A stretch of 64,000 bases of DNA from Microbacterium enclense (GCA_038182865.1 CP116226.1:2046001-2110000); one strand, 5' to 3'; counted from the stretch's first letter, positions 33,863-42,052 are shown. Notes: generated from the letters alone by a model not told the origin. A program made the numbers and translations.

Positions 33863-35314
33863 GTGGCACTCTCACTCCGCACCACGCGCGACGGTCGGCC
33901 TCGCAAGAGGATCGACCGCAATCACTGGCTGTACATCTCCGTCATCCTCGCCGTCATCGCGGGTGTGATCGTCGGACTCGTCGCTCCGGCGTTCGCGACG
34001 ACGCTCGAGCCCATCGGCAAGGGCTTCGTGAGCCTGATCAAGATGATGATCGCCCCGGTGATCTTCTGCACGATCGTCGTGGGCATCGGCTCGATCGCGA
34101 AGGCTTCCACGGTCGGCAAGATCGGTGGACTGGCGATGGTCTACTTCCTCGTCATGTCGTCGTTCGCGTTGATCATCGGCCTCGTCGTCGGCAACATCAT
34201 CCACCCCGGTGAGGGCCTCAACATCACGGGCGCCCAGTACGACGCCCCCGCCGAGGCGACCACGACGCAGGACTTCCTTCTCGGCATCATCCCGACGACG
34301 TTCTTCTCGGCGTTCACCGGCGGCAGCATCCTCCAGGTGCTGTTCATCGCGCTCCTCGTGGGCTTCGCCCTGCAGGGCATGGGCGAGCGCGGTAACCGCA
34401 TGGTCGAGGGCATCCGCAACTTCCAGACGCTCGTCTTCCGCATCCTCGGCATGATCCTGTGGCTGGCGCCGATCGGTGCCTTCGGTGCGATCGCCGCGGT
34501 CGTCGGCAAGACCGGATTCCAGGCCGTGATCAGCCTCGGCATCCTGATGGGCGCCTTCTACATCACGTGCTTCCTCTTCATCGCCGTCGTGCTGGGCACG
34601 CTGCTCTATGTCGTCACCCGCGTGAACATCTTCACGCTCATGAGGTACCTGGGTCGCGAGTACCTCCTGATCGTCGGCACCTCCTCGTCCGAGGCCGCTC
34701 TGCCCCGCCTCATCGCGAAGATGGAGCACCTCGGCGTCTCCAAGCCCGTCGTGGGCATCACGGTCCCGACCGGTTACTCCTTCAACCTCGACGGCACGGC
34801 GATCTACCTCACGATGGCCTCGCTCTTCATCGCCACCGCCATGGGCTCGCCCATGTCGATCGGTGAGCAGATCGGCCTCATGATCTTCATGATCATCGCT
34901 TCGAAGGGGGCGGCCGGTGTCACCGGTGCCGGTCTCGCGACCCTTGCCGGCGGCCTGTCGGCCTACCGACCCGACCTGGTCGACGGCGTCGGTGTCATCG
35001 TCGGTATCGACCGGTTCATGTCGGAGGCCCGCGCGGTCACCAACTTCACCGGAAACGCCGTGGCGACCATGCTGATCGGTGTCTGGACCAAGGAGTACGA
35101 CGGCCAGCGTGTCCGCGAGGTCCTCGCCGGCAACATCCCGTTCGACGAGTCGCTGATGACCGGGCACGAACACTCGGCCACCCCGGCGGCGGATGCCAAG
35201 GAGCAGGCGTCGGCCGAGGTCGGTGCCGGTCCCGCCGCCACCGTCGACACGCAGTCGCTCGACGCCTTCCGCGCTCAGGCGGAGGCGGAGGCAGCCGCAC
35301 GGGGTCGCTCGTGA
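33863..35314 (+). CDS. dctA: C4-dicarboxylate:cation symporter
   Basis: A 483-residue DAACS-family transporter importing succinate, fumarate or malate with protons or sodium. Seen: the serine-rich loop GTSSSEAALPRLIAKMEHLG, TGYSFNLDGTAIYL in helix 7, SKGAAGVTGAG in the second hairpin and MSEARAVTNFTGNAVATML in helix 8. A 45-residue Ala/Glu-rich cytoplasmic tail follows. GTG 33863 is preceded by AAGGGG. It is coupled to the CitE-like gene by GTGA. Confidence 0.95.
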   Translation: MALSLRTTRDGRPRKRIDRNHWLYISVILAVIAGVIVGLVAPAFATTLEPIGKGFVSLIKMMIAPVIFCTIVVGIGSIAKASTVGKIGGLAMVYFLVMSSFALIIGLVVGNIIHPGEGLNITGAQYDAPAEATTTQDFLLGIIPTTFFSAFTGGSILQVLFIALLVGFALQGMGERGNRMVEGIRNFQTLVFRILGMILWLAPIGAFGAIAAVVGKTGFQAVISLGILMGAFYITCFLFIAVVLGTLLYVVTRVNIFTLMRYLGREYLLIVGTSSSEAALPRLIAKMEHLGVSKPVVGITVPTGYSFNLDGTAIYLTMASLFIATAMGSPMSIGEQIGLMIFMIIASKGAAGVTGAGLATLAGGLSAYRPDLVDGVGVIVGIDRFMSEARAVTNFTGNAVATMLIGVWTKEYDGQRVREVLAGNIPFDESLMTGHEHSATPAADAKEQASAEVGAGPAATVDTQSLDAFRAQAEAEAAARGRS

Positions 35315-36144
35315 CCCTGGCGCACAACACCCCGGCGGGGGCGGCTTCGGCCGCCCCCGCCCCGGCGCGTGTCGACCTCGCCCGCACGTGGATGCTGCGC
35401 TCCCCTCTCGCCGGTGGGCTCGAGACCGCGGCCGATGTGCTGGTGCTCGACCTCGAAGACGGACTCCCCGCCGGCCGGAAGGCCGAGGGGCGTGAGCGGG
35501 CGGGTCGCGCGGCCGCCCAGGCACCGGTCTGGCTGCGCATCAGCGCCGCGGGCACGCGTGATGGTGAGGCCGATCTCGCTCTCGGTCGTGAGCTCGACGA
35601 CCGCCTCGCCGGTGTCGTGCTCGCGATGTGCGCCGGACCCGACGACGTCGCCCACGTCGCGGCATCCCTGCCCGCCGGCGTCCCGATCGTCGCGATGGTC
35701 GAATCAGCCGCGGCCCTGCTCGCCGCCCCGGCGATCGCCGCGCACCCCGCGACTCGCCGACTCGCGTTCGGTACCGGCGACTTCCGCCGTGACACCGGCA
35801 TGGCCGCCGACCGCCTCGCGCTGTCGTGGCCGCGTGCGCAGCTCGTCGTCGCCTCGGCCGCGGCGGGGATCGCCGGTCCCGTCGACGGTCCGTGCGGTCC
35901 GGTGGATCAGGCGCGCGATGCCGCCCTCCACGCCGTCGCGATGGGCTTCACCGGCACTCTCGCGCTTCAGGATGCCGCCGTCCCCGGCGCCCACGCCGGG
36001 TTCACGCCCGCCCGTGACGAGGTCGAACGCGCGCGGGCGCTGCTGTCGGAGACGCCCGACGGCCCGGTCGACGGGTCGTACGCGCCGACACGGGCGCGCG
36101 CTCGCGCGCTGGTGGCACGGGCCGAGGCCCTGGCCGCTCTGTAG
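35311..36144 (+). CDS. CitE-like / HpcH-HpaI aldolase-family lyase
   Basis: A 277-residue member of the CitE-like TIM-barrel family that cleaves or forms acyl-CoA esters of malate, citramalate or citrate. LVLDLEDGLPAGRK is the CitE signature with acidic magnesium ligands; VAMVESAAALLAAPAI gives the next ligand and LAFGTGDFRRDTGM is conserved in the family. There are no citD or citF genes, so it is not part of a classical citrate lyase. Coupling to dctA suggests that it acts on an imported C4 acid or its CoA ester, such as malyl-CoA (inference). Confidence 0.85.
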   Translation: MTLAHNTPAGAASAAPAPARVDLARTWMLRSPLAGGLETAADVLVLDLEDGLPAGRKAEGRERAGRAAAQAPVWLRISAAGTRDGEADLALGRELDDRLAGVVLAMCAGPDDVAHVAASLPAGVPIVAMVESAAALLAAPAIAAHPATRRLAFGTGDFRRDTGMAADRLALSWPRAQLVVASAAAGIAGPVDGPCGPVDQARDAALHAVAMGFTGTLALQDAAVPGAHAGFTPARDEVERARALLSETPDGPVDGSYAPTRARARALVARAEALAAL

Positions 36145-36330
36145 GTCCGGTCCTGAGCCGGCGCGACGTCCCGGTGCCGGTCCGAGGTCCCTGAGCCGGG
36201 CAGAGGTCACTGCGCCGGCCCGCGATCCCTGTGCCGGCTCGACGTCCCTTTGCCGGTGCGACGTCCCTTTGCCGGTGCGACGTCCCTTCGCCGGCGCGAC
36301 GTCCCTGTGCCGCTCCGACGTCCCCGAGTT
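36144..36330. repeat. Tandem array of 19 bp units
   Basis: From 36164 eight units of 19 bases, best form CGACGTCCCTTTGCCGGTG, run without gaps; two neighbouring units near 36240-36277 are identical and the outer ones have diverged. A worn copy precedes the array. The last unit grades into CGTCCCCGAGTTTGTCGGAG, and a similar word CGTCCCTGAGCTCGTCGAAA stands at 36372-36391. From memory this resembles a GTCCCTGAGC..GTCGAAG repeat common in actinobacterial intergenic DNA. It fills the gap 36145-36463, which has no gene. Confidence 0.8.
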
Positions 36331-36463
36331 TGTCGGAGCGCCCCGTACCCCCGCACGGCTCCAGCACCCCACGTCCCTGAGCTCGTCGAAAGGCGCGGTA
36401 CCGCTTGCGGCTCCCGGGCGCGTCGACCGGCTCAGCCACCGCAGCGGCGACCGACGCCGGACC

Positions 36464-37021
36464 TCACCGCCCGCGCCGGAACCACCGCCGCCGCACCACC
36501 GGTGCGACAGTCGCCGCCTCCTCCCGGGCGCGTCGCCGCTCCGCCCACGCGGCCACCTCGGCGTCCACGTCGACGGTCGGCGTCACCACCGGCGGCCCGC
36601 CCTGCAGTTGTCGTCGAGCCTCGATGACCCGCCGGTTGAAGTCGTGCAACGCGTCACGGACGTCGGGCTCGCGCGTGATGGCATCCATCCGCTCCGCCCG
36701 CTCGGCATACTCGGCGCGCAGAGTCAGCGCCGGCGGGCCCAGGCCGGTCAGCTGCTCGGTTTCGATCTTGCGGCGGATCCACCAGTCGGGGTCGTGCGTT
36801 CCACCCAGGTCGGGGAGGGGTTTACCGGCACCGGGAAGATCGTCGAACTCGCCGCGGCGGATCGCCTGCTGGATCGCGGTCTCGACGTACGCGGCCCGTT
36901 CGGACGCGGTCGACCCGCGTTCGGGGGCGGCCGTCGTGGATGGTTCCGGCTCGAGCCCGCTCGCCCGCAGCTCGCGGTCGAGCCGATAGCGCTCGGCCGA
37001 CTGGCGCGGGTCATCGCTCAT
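36464..37021 (-). CDS. DUF1992 protein (DnaJ-C28-like conserved domain)
   Basis: A 185-residue soluble protein. The middle part YVETAIQQAIRRGEFDDLPGAGKPL, then DPDWWIRRKIETEQL, matches the DUF1992 domain shared with human DNAJC28, although no J-domain is present. The C terminus is a charged helix with a basic end (VVRRRWFRRGR). The biochemical role is unknown. It lies alone between two repeat-filled gaps. Confidence 0.88.
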   Translation of the reverse strand: MSDDPRQSAERYRLDRELRASGLEPEPSTTAAPERGSTASERAAYVETAIQQAIRRGEFDDLPGAGKPLPDLGGTHDPDWWIRRKIETEQLTGLGPPALTLRAEYAERAERMDAITREPDVRDALHDFNRRVIEARRQLQGGPPVVTPTVDVDAEVAAWAERRRAREEAATVAPVVRRRWFRRGR

Positions 37022-37185
37022 GGCACCTCCGGTCCTTCCAGGCTACGACGGCTACGACAGCTGCGGGCTGCGGGCTGCGGGCTCCGGACTCCGGGCTTCG
37101 GGCGCCGGGGGGCGAGGGGATGGGGGCCGGGACCACGCGTCGGCACACGGTGGCGCGCGCTCGGTCCCGCCGCTGCCGACGCAGC

Positions 37186-37272
37186 GTGCGAAACTCCGGA
37201 GAAAGGGATGCCACGGCCCCGGCCCGCAGTCCACACGGCCCCGATGCGGCGAGATTCTCCGGAGTTCTGCAC
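37186..37272. repeat. Intergenic palindrome family B, copy 3
   Basis: Left arm GTGCGAAACTCCGGAG, right arm TTCTCCGGAGTTCTGCAC, spacer about 50 bases. It sits in the gap 37022-37328, which also holds a short CTGCGGG-type tandem at 37060-37100 and the direct repeat at 37285-37339. There is no gene in the gap. Confidence 0.75.
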
Positions 37273-37284
37273 GCTCCACGCCTC

Positions 37285-37339
37285 GGCGCCGCAGCTCGCC
37301 TCGCACCCCCGAGGCACCGCAGCTCGCCTCACACCCCGA
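37285..37339. repeat. Tandem 28-bp direct repeat at the 3' end of a gene
   Basis: Two adjacent copies (28 and 27 bases) beginning GGCGCCGCAGCTCGCCTC and GGCACCGCAGCTCGCCTC. The second copy covers the stop codon of the oxygenase-like gene that ends at 37329, and a partial third continues into its coding region. It looks like local duplication of the gene end. Confidence 0.65.
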
Positions 37340-38243
37340 GGCGCCGCAACCTCTCCCGCGCCATGTCCTGTGCGCGCGGACCTGACCCCAGCGCCCGCTC
37401 GGTCACGCGCAGGACCACGCGGGTGAGGGTGAGCACGGGCAGAGGCCATCGCCGCACGCCGAGCAGCCGGCGGTATCGCGAGGGGATCGTCGCCACCGCC
37501 GCCGCGAACAGCACGCGATACGACAGCCCCATGAGCCCCGGAAAGGGAGGCTTCCTGAGGAACCGCATGACGTCGTCGACGCGCTCGTCGCGCCGCAGTT
37601 CCCCCCGCTCGAAGAACCCGTCGATCTCGGCGCGCAGCGCTGCGCGGGTGAGCGGCGGGTCGACGACGCGCATCAGGCGACCGGCGGTGGCCCAGTCGGC
37701 GACATACGCGTCCGGGCCACCGGGGATCGGCTTCCTGGATACGGCGTGTCCGGACAGGAACGCATCGGTGAAAGCAAGGTGGACCCACCGCACGAGATCT
37801 GCGGCTTCGGCGGTGTACCTGCGCTCGGTGCCGTCGCCCGCACGGTACTCGCCTTTCACGCGCTGGTGGAATCGGCCGACGCGTGCGGTCTCGGCATCCG
37901 CCTGCGTCCGTGACCCGTAGGTGAGGGTGACGACCCAGCGGACGGTGCCGGTGAGACGCCCGAGGGGATCCTCGCGGTATCGCGACCAGTCGTGTACGCC
38001 TGCGAGAGCACCCGGGTGCAGGGCCTGGAGGAGGAGGGCCCGGATGCCGGCGACCAGGGTCCCCGTCCCGGCGTGCACCGTCCACGCGGGTCCGTTCTCG
38101 GCGAAGTACCCGGCGTCGTCCCCGTCGGCGATGGCCCGTACGTAGGGAGCCATGCCGGTCGGGTCTCCGGCGAGGGCGATGAGGATCTTCGCGCGGATCG
38201 ACGAGATCCAGCCGGTGCCGGGGGAGGGCGGTGTGTCGGTCAC
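37329..38243 (-). CDS. Oxygenase MpaB-family protein (DUF2236)
   Basis: A 304-residue soluble protein of the MpaB/latex-clearing-protein family. The conserved core ALLLQALHPGALAGVHDWSRYREDPLGRL carries the heme-associated His/Arg/Asp pattern, and WVHLAFTDAFLSGHAV fits the second conserved histidine. The substrate is unknown; members range from rubber oxygenases to mycophenolate-pathway enzymes. ATG 38243 precedes MTDTPPSPGTG. No obvious operon partner is present. Confidence 0.85.
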   Translation of the reverse strand: MTDTPPSPGTGWISSIRAKILIALAGDPTGMAPYVRAIADGDDAGYFAENGPAWTVHAGTGTLVAGIRALLLQALHPGALAGVHDWSRYREDPLGRLTGTVRWVVTLTYGSRTQADAETARVGRFHQRVKGEYRAGDGTERRYTAEAADLVRWVHLAFTDAFLSGHAVSRKPIPGGPDAYVADWATAGRLMRVVDPPLTRAALRAEIDGFFERGELRRDERVDDVMRFLRKPPFPGLMGLSYRVLFAAAVATIPSRYRRLLGVRRWPLPVLTLTRVVLRVTERALGSGPRAQDMARERLRRLGV

Positions 38244-38302
38244 CGTTCCAGCGTGCCACCCGATGGAAGGAGGGGCGCGGGAGTGTCGTGGCGTCGAGAC
38301 AG

Positions 38303-38833
38303 TCAGTGGCCTTCGTGGCTGATGACCGGCACGGTGCCGTCGTCACGCAGCAGAACGGCGTTCTGAGCGGTGCCCAAAGCCGGGGTCACGACGACGGCGA
38401 TGATCGCCGCGGCCACGAGAAGACCCACGACGCTCATCGGCTGGGCTGTCTTCGCGGAGGCCGCTGAGCGGCGCTGACGACGCAGGTTCACCGCCGTGCA
38501 TGCGCCGACGATGACGAGGAGCAGGGACGCCGCAGCGACGGCCACGACGCTCGTGTGCGCGGGGACGAGGACGAGGAGCGCCGTGACGCCGACGATCGTC
38601 GCCAGTGTCCCGGCGAGAACGGTTCGCGGCATGACGAGCCGTCCGGCGGAGAGGACCGCTCCGCCCCAGGCGAGGGCGGCGAGCCCGAGGACGACCAGTC
38701 CGATTCCGAGGCCGTCGGCGACGGCCCCGGAATCGGGACGGGTGATCGCACCCGCGCCGAGGGCGGTGGTGATCAGGCCGGCCCCCCACGCGGATACGGA
38801 GGGCCACGACCTGACGAAGGTCGCGGCGGTCAT
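38303..38833 (-). CDS. Hypothetical membrane protein
   Basis: A 176-residue protein with about five hydrophobic helices, including GAGLITTALGAGAITR, GLGIGLVVLGLAALAWGGAVL, VLAGTLATIVGVTALLVLV and SVVGLLVAAAIIAVVVTPALG. It begins two bases after the stop of the DUF4383 gene, so the pair is probably co-translated. The longer open frame upstream overlaps DUF4383 in another frame and is not used. Function unknown. Confidence 0.8.
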   Translation of the reverse strand: MTAATFVRSWPSVSAWGAGLITTALGAGAITRPDSGAVADGLGIGLVVLGLAALAWGGAVLSAGRLVMPRTVLAGTLATIVGVTALLVLVPAHTSVVAVAAASLLLVIVGACTAVNLRRQRRSAASAKTAQPMSVVGLLVAAAIIAVVVTPALGTAQNAVLLRDDGTVPVISHEGH

Positions 38834-38835
38834 GT

Positions 38836-39243
38836 TCAGACCGCCGCGGTACGCGGGACGCTGCGCTCGGTGCCGAGGCCGACACCCAGCAGCACGACCG
38901 CGCTGGCGAGGTGCAGGAAGTGGTCGGGCACGTTCAGGGCCAGGATGTTCGCCGGGCCCGAGAGGAAGAAGCCGACGATGCCGAGGAGCAGGTAGACGGC
39001 GCCGACCGTGGTGTTCACGCCCTTCGCCGCGCGGGCGTTGGCAAGGCCGGCGACGAGCAGCGCGGCACCGATCAGCAGGTGGGCGATGTTGTGCAGCGGG
39101 TTGACCTCGAAGATGCCGAGGAGCAGGCCGCCCTCGTTCGAGATGAAGCCGACGCCGCCGGTGACGGCGAAGCCGAGCAGACCGACGAGCAGGTAGACGG
39201 CCCCGAAGATGGTGGCGACGAGGCGGTTGGGCGAAGAGCTCAT
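38836..39243 (-). CDS. DUF4383 membrane protein
   Basis: A 135-residue four-helix membrane protein of the actinobacterial DUF4383 family: repeated VGAVYLLVGLLGF-like and HNIAHLLIGAALLVAG, with HFLHLASAVVLLGVG near the end. Histidines lie at helix boundaries. Function is unknown; it heads a two-gene unit with another membrane protein. The 272 bases to the next gene contain a hairpin GGCCCCCGAG...CTCCGAGGCC at about 39393-39416. Confidence 0.88.
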   Translation of the reverse strand: MSSSPNRLVATIFGAVYLLVGLLGFAVTGGVGFISNEGGLLLGIFEVNPLHNIAHLLIGAALLVAGLANARAAKGVNTTVGAVYLLLGIVGFFLSGPANILALNVPDHFLHLASAVVLLGVGLGTERSVPRTAAV

Positions 39244-39515
39244 GGTGAACCTCCCAGTGAGTTAGCAGCGACCTCGTGGCCGCCTTCCCCACATCTTCGG
39301 AGACAATGCGCGGTTCGGATTGGGCTTTGCTTCGCCGCATGTTCTCCGGTAAAAGCCGTCCGCGTCATCCCTGAGCCCGGAAACGACAGAAGGCCCCCGA
39401 GTACTCTCCGAGGCCCTCCGCTACAGATGTCACCATACGAAGCGCGCAGAGCTCTCCCGAGGGGATTGCATTTCACACGCTGTTCACGTACTTACGGCTC
39501 TGACACACTCTGCTC

Positions 39516-39944
39516 ATGAAGTTCGAAACGACGCTGACGCAGATGGGCAACAACACGGGCATCGAGGTGCCGACCGACGTCGTGGAGGCCCTCGGCGGCG
39601 GCAAGCGGGCGGCCGTCACCGTCGACGTGAACGGCTACGTCTTCTCGAGCACCCTGGGGGTCATGGCGGGCAAGCATCTGATCCCGTTCTCGTCCGACAA
39701 GCGCGCGGCCACGGGCCTCTCGGGCGGGGATGCCATCTCCGTCGACGTCCAGCTCGACACCGCTCCGCGCGCGATCGAGGTGCCCGACGATCTCGCCGAC
39801 GCGCTCGCCGCGGCGGGCGTGCGGGCGGCTTTCGACGCCCTCGCTCCGAGCGCGCGGAAGGCGCACGCGGCGAACGTCGAGGGCGCGAAGGCCGCCGACA
39901 CACGGGCGCGCCGCATCACCGCGATCATCGACAAGCTGCGGTAG
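39516..39944 (+). CDS. DUF1905 / YdeI-OmpD-associated family protein
   Basis: A 142-residue protein. The first 90 residues (TGIEVPTDVVEALGGGKRAAVTVDVNGY and GVMAGKHLIPFSSDKRAATGL) form the DUF1905 domain; the rest (LADALAAAGVRAAFDALAPSARKAHAANVEGAK) is the YdeI-type bacteriocin-protection helix pair. Related two-domain proteins are common in actinobacteria. The cellular role is poorly known. Confidence 0.88.
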   Translation: MKFETTLTQMGNNTGIEVPTDVVEALGGGKRAAVTVDVNGYVFSSTLGVMAGKHLIPFSSDKRAATGLSGGDAISVDVQLDTAPRAIEVPDDLADALAAAGVRAAFDALAPSARKAHAANVEGAKAADTRARRITAIIDKLR

Positions 39945-39998
39945 CGCGACCGAGGTCATCCGCATCTCTCGACCGATACCCTGGAGCGGGAGGATGTC

Positions 39999-40634
39999 GT
40001 GGGTCGTACGAAGGATGCCATTGCCGAAGGGCTGTCGATCGCGACGGCGGCGGCGCGGCTGACGGTGCGCAACCACATCCTCGTCGAGACGATCGCCCGC
40101 GGTGGTCAGTTCGACAGTGAGGCCGTCGCCGACGTCGCCCGAGCGACCCTTCGGGCCTTGGCCGACGAGCAGGATCAGGCTGCGGAACGGGTCACGCACC
40201 AGCGCAAGCGGGCATGGGGGCGGTTCTCCGACTCGTCGGGGACGCATGATTACCGCGACCGCGACACGCGCAACCTGCGCCGCCGCGCCAACCAATCGCG
40301 CGGGGTGGCGAAAGAGTTGCGCGCTCTCGCCGACGACGCGAATCGCGTCGACTCTCTGGTCGCCGACGCCCGCATGGCGGCCTGGGGCGACGTCGAGGCC
40401 AACCTCAGCAAGCGTCTCGACGTCGAGGGCATGACGGCCGACGCCGACCCCGACTACGCCACCATGCGTCGCGCCCGCATGGACGCCCTTCGTATGGTGG
40501 ACCTCGCCCGCCTCGCCTCGCAGGCGAAACGGAAGGCGAAAGACAAAGCGGAGGCCGAGTCCGCGAAAGCGGATATCGAAGACGACCACAAACCTGCCAA
40601 GGGTGACAAGAAGAAGAAGTCGGCCGCGCGCTGA
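39999..40634 (+). CDS. Hypothetical charged, helical protein
   Basis: A 211-residue soluble protein that looks almost wholly alpha-helical and strongly charged, ending in a lysine-rich tail (DKKKKSAAR). GGGAGG five bases before GTG 39999 fixes the start. It contains no recognised motif. Possible coiled-coil stretches lie at residues 85-110 and 150-200. It may bind nucleic acid or protein, but nothing in the sequence proves this. Confidence 0.72.
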   Translation: MGRTKDAIAEGLSIATAAARLTVRNHILVETIARGGQFDSEAVADVARATLRALADEQDQAAERVTHQRKRAWGRFSDSSGTHDYRDRDTRNLRRRANQSRGVAKELRALADDANRVDSLVADARMAAWGDVEANLSKRLDVEGMTADADPDYATMRRARMDALRMVDLARLASQAKRKAKDKAEAESAKADIEDDHKPAKGDKKKKSAAR

Positions 40635-40692
40635 TACCGGATCTTCTACAGCAGGAATGTCACACGACCACCCCGGCCGGACATTCCGGGGT

Positions 40693-41241
40693 ATGGACGA
40701 AGCCGAGCTGTGGCGCCGCGTCACCGCTGACGGCGACGACCGGGCGCTGAGCGCGCTGTACGAGCGACACGTGGACCGCGTCTTCCGTCATGCCGCGCGG
40801 TTGGCATCCGATCGACGGGATGCCGAGGATGCCACGGCCGTGGCCTTCTTCGAGCTCTGGCGCCGACGTGACGCCGTGCGTGTCGTCGACGGGTCGCCGC
40901 TGCCGTGGCTCCTGGCGACGACGACGAACGCGCTGCGGAACCTCCAGCGCTCGGCAGCGCGGTACCGGCGCCTGCTCGATACGCTGCCCCGTTCTGCTGA
41001 CGCGGCCTCGGCGGAGGACGACGCGTTCGCCGACGACAGCGCTCTCGCGTTGCTCGCTCCGCTGGGTGCCGTCGACCGTCAGCTGGTCACGCTCGTGCAC
41101 CTGGAGGGGTACCGAGCCGACGAAGCGGCGGTGGTTCTCGGCCTGACAGCCGTGGCGGCGCGCGCCCGCCTGTCTCGCGCGCGGGCGAAGCTCCGTGGGC
41201 TCATCCCGGGGGCGGCCGCACTCGAGGAGGATTCCGCATGA
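40693..41241 (+). CDS. RNA polymerase sigma-70 family (ECF-like) factor
   Basis: A 182-residue sigma factor with region 2 (LSALYERHVDRVFRHAARL, AEDATAVAFFELWRRRD) and region 4 (DRQLVTLVHLEGYRADEAAVVLGLTAVAARARLSRARAKL). I placed the start at ATG 40693, which gives the usual MDEAELWRRV; an ATG at 40657 is possible. A perfect GGAATGT/ACATTCC inverted repeat at 40653-40687 overlaps this alternative start. The stop overlaps the next gene by ATGA, so the downstream membrane protein is probably its partner. Confidence 0.88.
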   Translation: MDEAELWRRVTADGDDRALSALYERHVDRVFRHAARLASDRRDAEDATAVAFFELWRRRDAVRVVDGSPLPWLLATTTNALRNLQRSAARYRRLLDTLPRSADAASAEDDAFADDSALALLAPLGAVDRQLVTLVHLEGYRADEAAVVLGLTAVAARARLSRARAKLRGLIPGAAALEEDSA

Positions 41242-41990
41242 ACGCACTCCGCATCGATCCCGTCTTCCGTGCGGGCTTGCAGCGTCAGCTCGTCGCGCAG
41301 ACGAAGCTGCCGCAACGCCGCAGCCGGGCGCGGCTCTTCATCGTCGCGGGTGTGGGCGCCGTCGTGCTTGCGGCGGGGGCGACGGCGGCGACCGCCGACT
41401 TGTGGACGCTTCCCGGCGGGACGGTCGTCAGCGAGCTCGGTGTGCCGATGAGCACGGAGGGCACGGGTGACGGAATGCTGGCGCTTCCTCCTCGCCCCGG
41501 CACAGCCGACCAGCTTCGCGTGGAGGTGCGTTGCCTCACTCCGGGCACCTTCAGCTTCCCGGGCGGCTCCGTCGTCTGCACCGCCGAAGACTTCTCGGCG
41601 GATCCCGCCGGTGTGGTCTCGTGGATCGACGTGCCCCTCGAGGCGGTCGGCTCCGAGGTGGTGGTGTCGGCAGGCTCCAGCGAGAGCTGGCGCGTGACCG
41701 CGACTTTCCTCGATGCCGAGCCGGTGCCCCTCGCGGTCAACGACCGCGGTCAGACCTACGGATCCTGGGGCGCGGGGGAGGAGCCCGATCTGATCGCGGT
41801 GGTCGCCACGAACGGGCGTCAGGGCTATGTCGAGGCGGATGAGTTGGCGGATGCCGATGGCTCGAGCAGGAACTTCGGGTCGCCCGAGGAAGCCTTGCTG
41901 TGGCAGGAGGGGCGTGCGGGACGAGCCGTCGTCGTTCCTGTGTACCTTTCGGATGGCGTGACGCGGGTCGGGGACTTCGTGGTGCAGTGA
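41238..41990 (+). CDS. Single-pass membrane protein coupled to sigma factor
   Basis: A 250-residue protein with about 33 cytoplasmic residues, one transmembrane helix (LFIVAGVGAVVLAAGATAA) and a roughly 195-residue extracellular domain with two cysteines (VRCLTPGTF, SVVCTAED). The gene order and ATGA coupling fit an anti-sigma factor, but the cytoplasmic part is short and lacks the zinc HxxxCxxC motif, so it may be a non-classical anti-sigma or a target of the sigma factor. A strong hairpin follows. Confidence 0.78.
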   Translation: MNALRIDPVFRAGLQRQLVAQTKLPQRRSRARLFIVAGVGAVVLAAGATAATADLWTLPGGTVVSELGVPMSTEGTGDGMLALPPRPGTADQLRVEVRCLTPGTFSFPGGSVVCTAEDFSADPAGVVSWIDVPLEAVGSEVVVSAGSSESWRVTATFLDAEPVPLAVNDRGQTYGSWGAGEEPDLIAVVATNGRQGYVEADELADADGSSRNFGSPEEALLWQEGRAGRAVVVPVYLSDGVTRVGDFVVQ

Positions 41991-41995
41991 CGAAC

Positions 41996-42037
41996 AGAGA
42001 GAGCCCCCGTCGACAGGAGTCGACGGAGGCTCTCTCT
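41996..42037. terminator. Two-way hairpin terminator
   Basis: Two 19-base arms (AGAGAGAGCCCCCGTCGAC and GTCGACGGAGGCTCTCTCT) pair with one mismatch around a four-base loop. It is placed exactly between two convergent genes, five bases after one stop and 16 before the other. Confidence 0.85.
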
Positions 42038-42052
42038 GAGGGGTGTGTGCGC

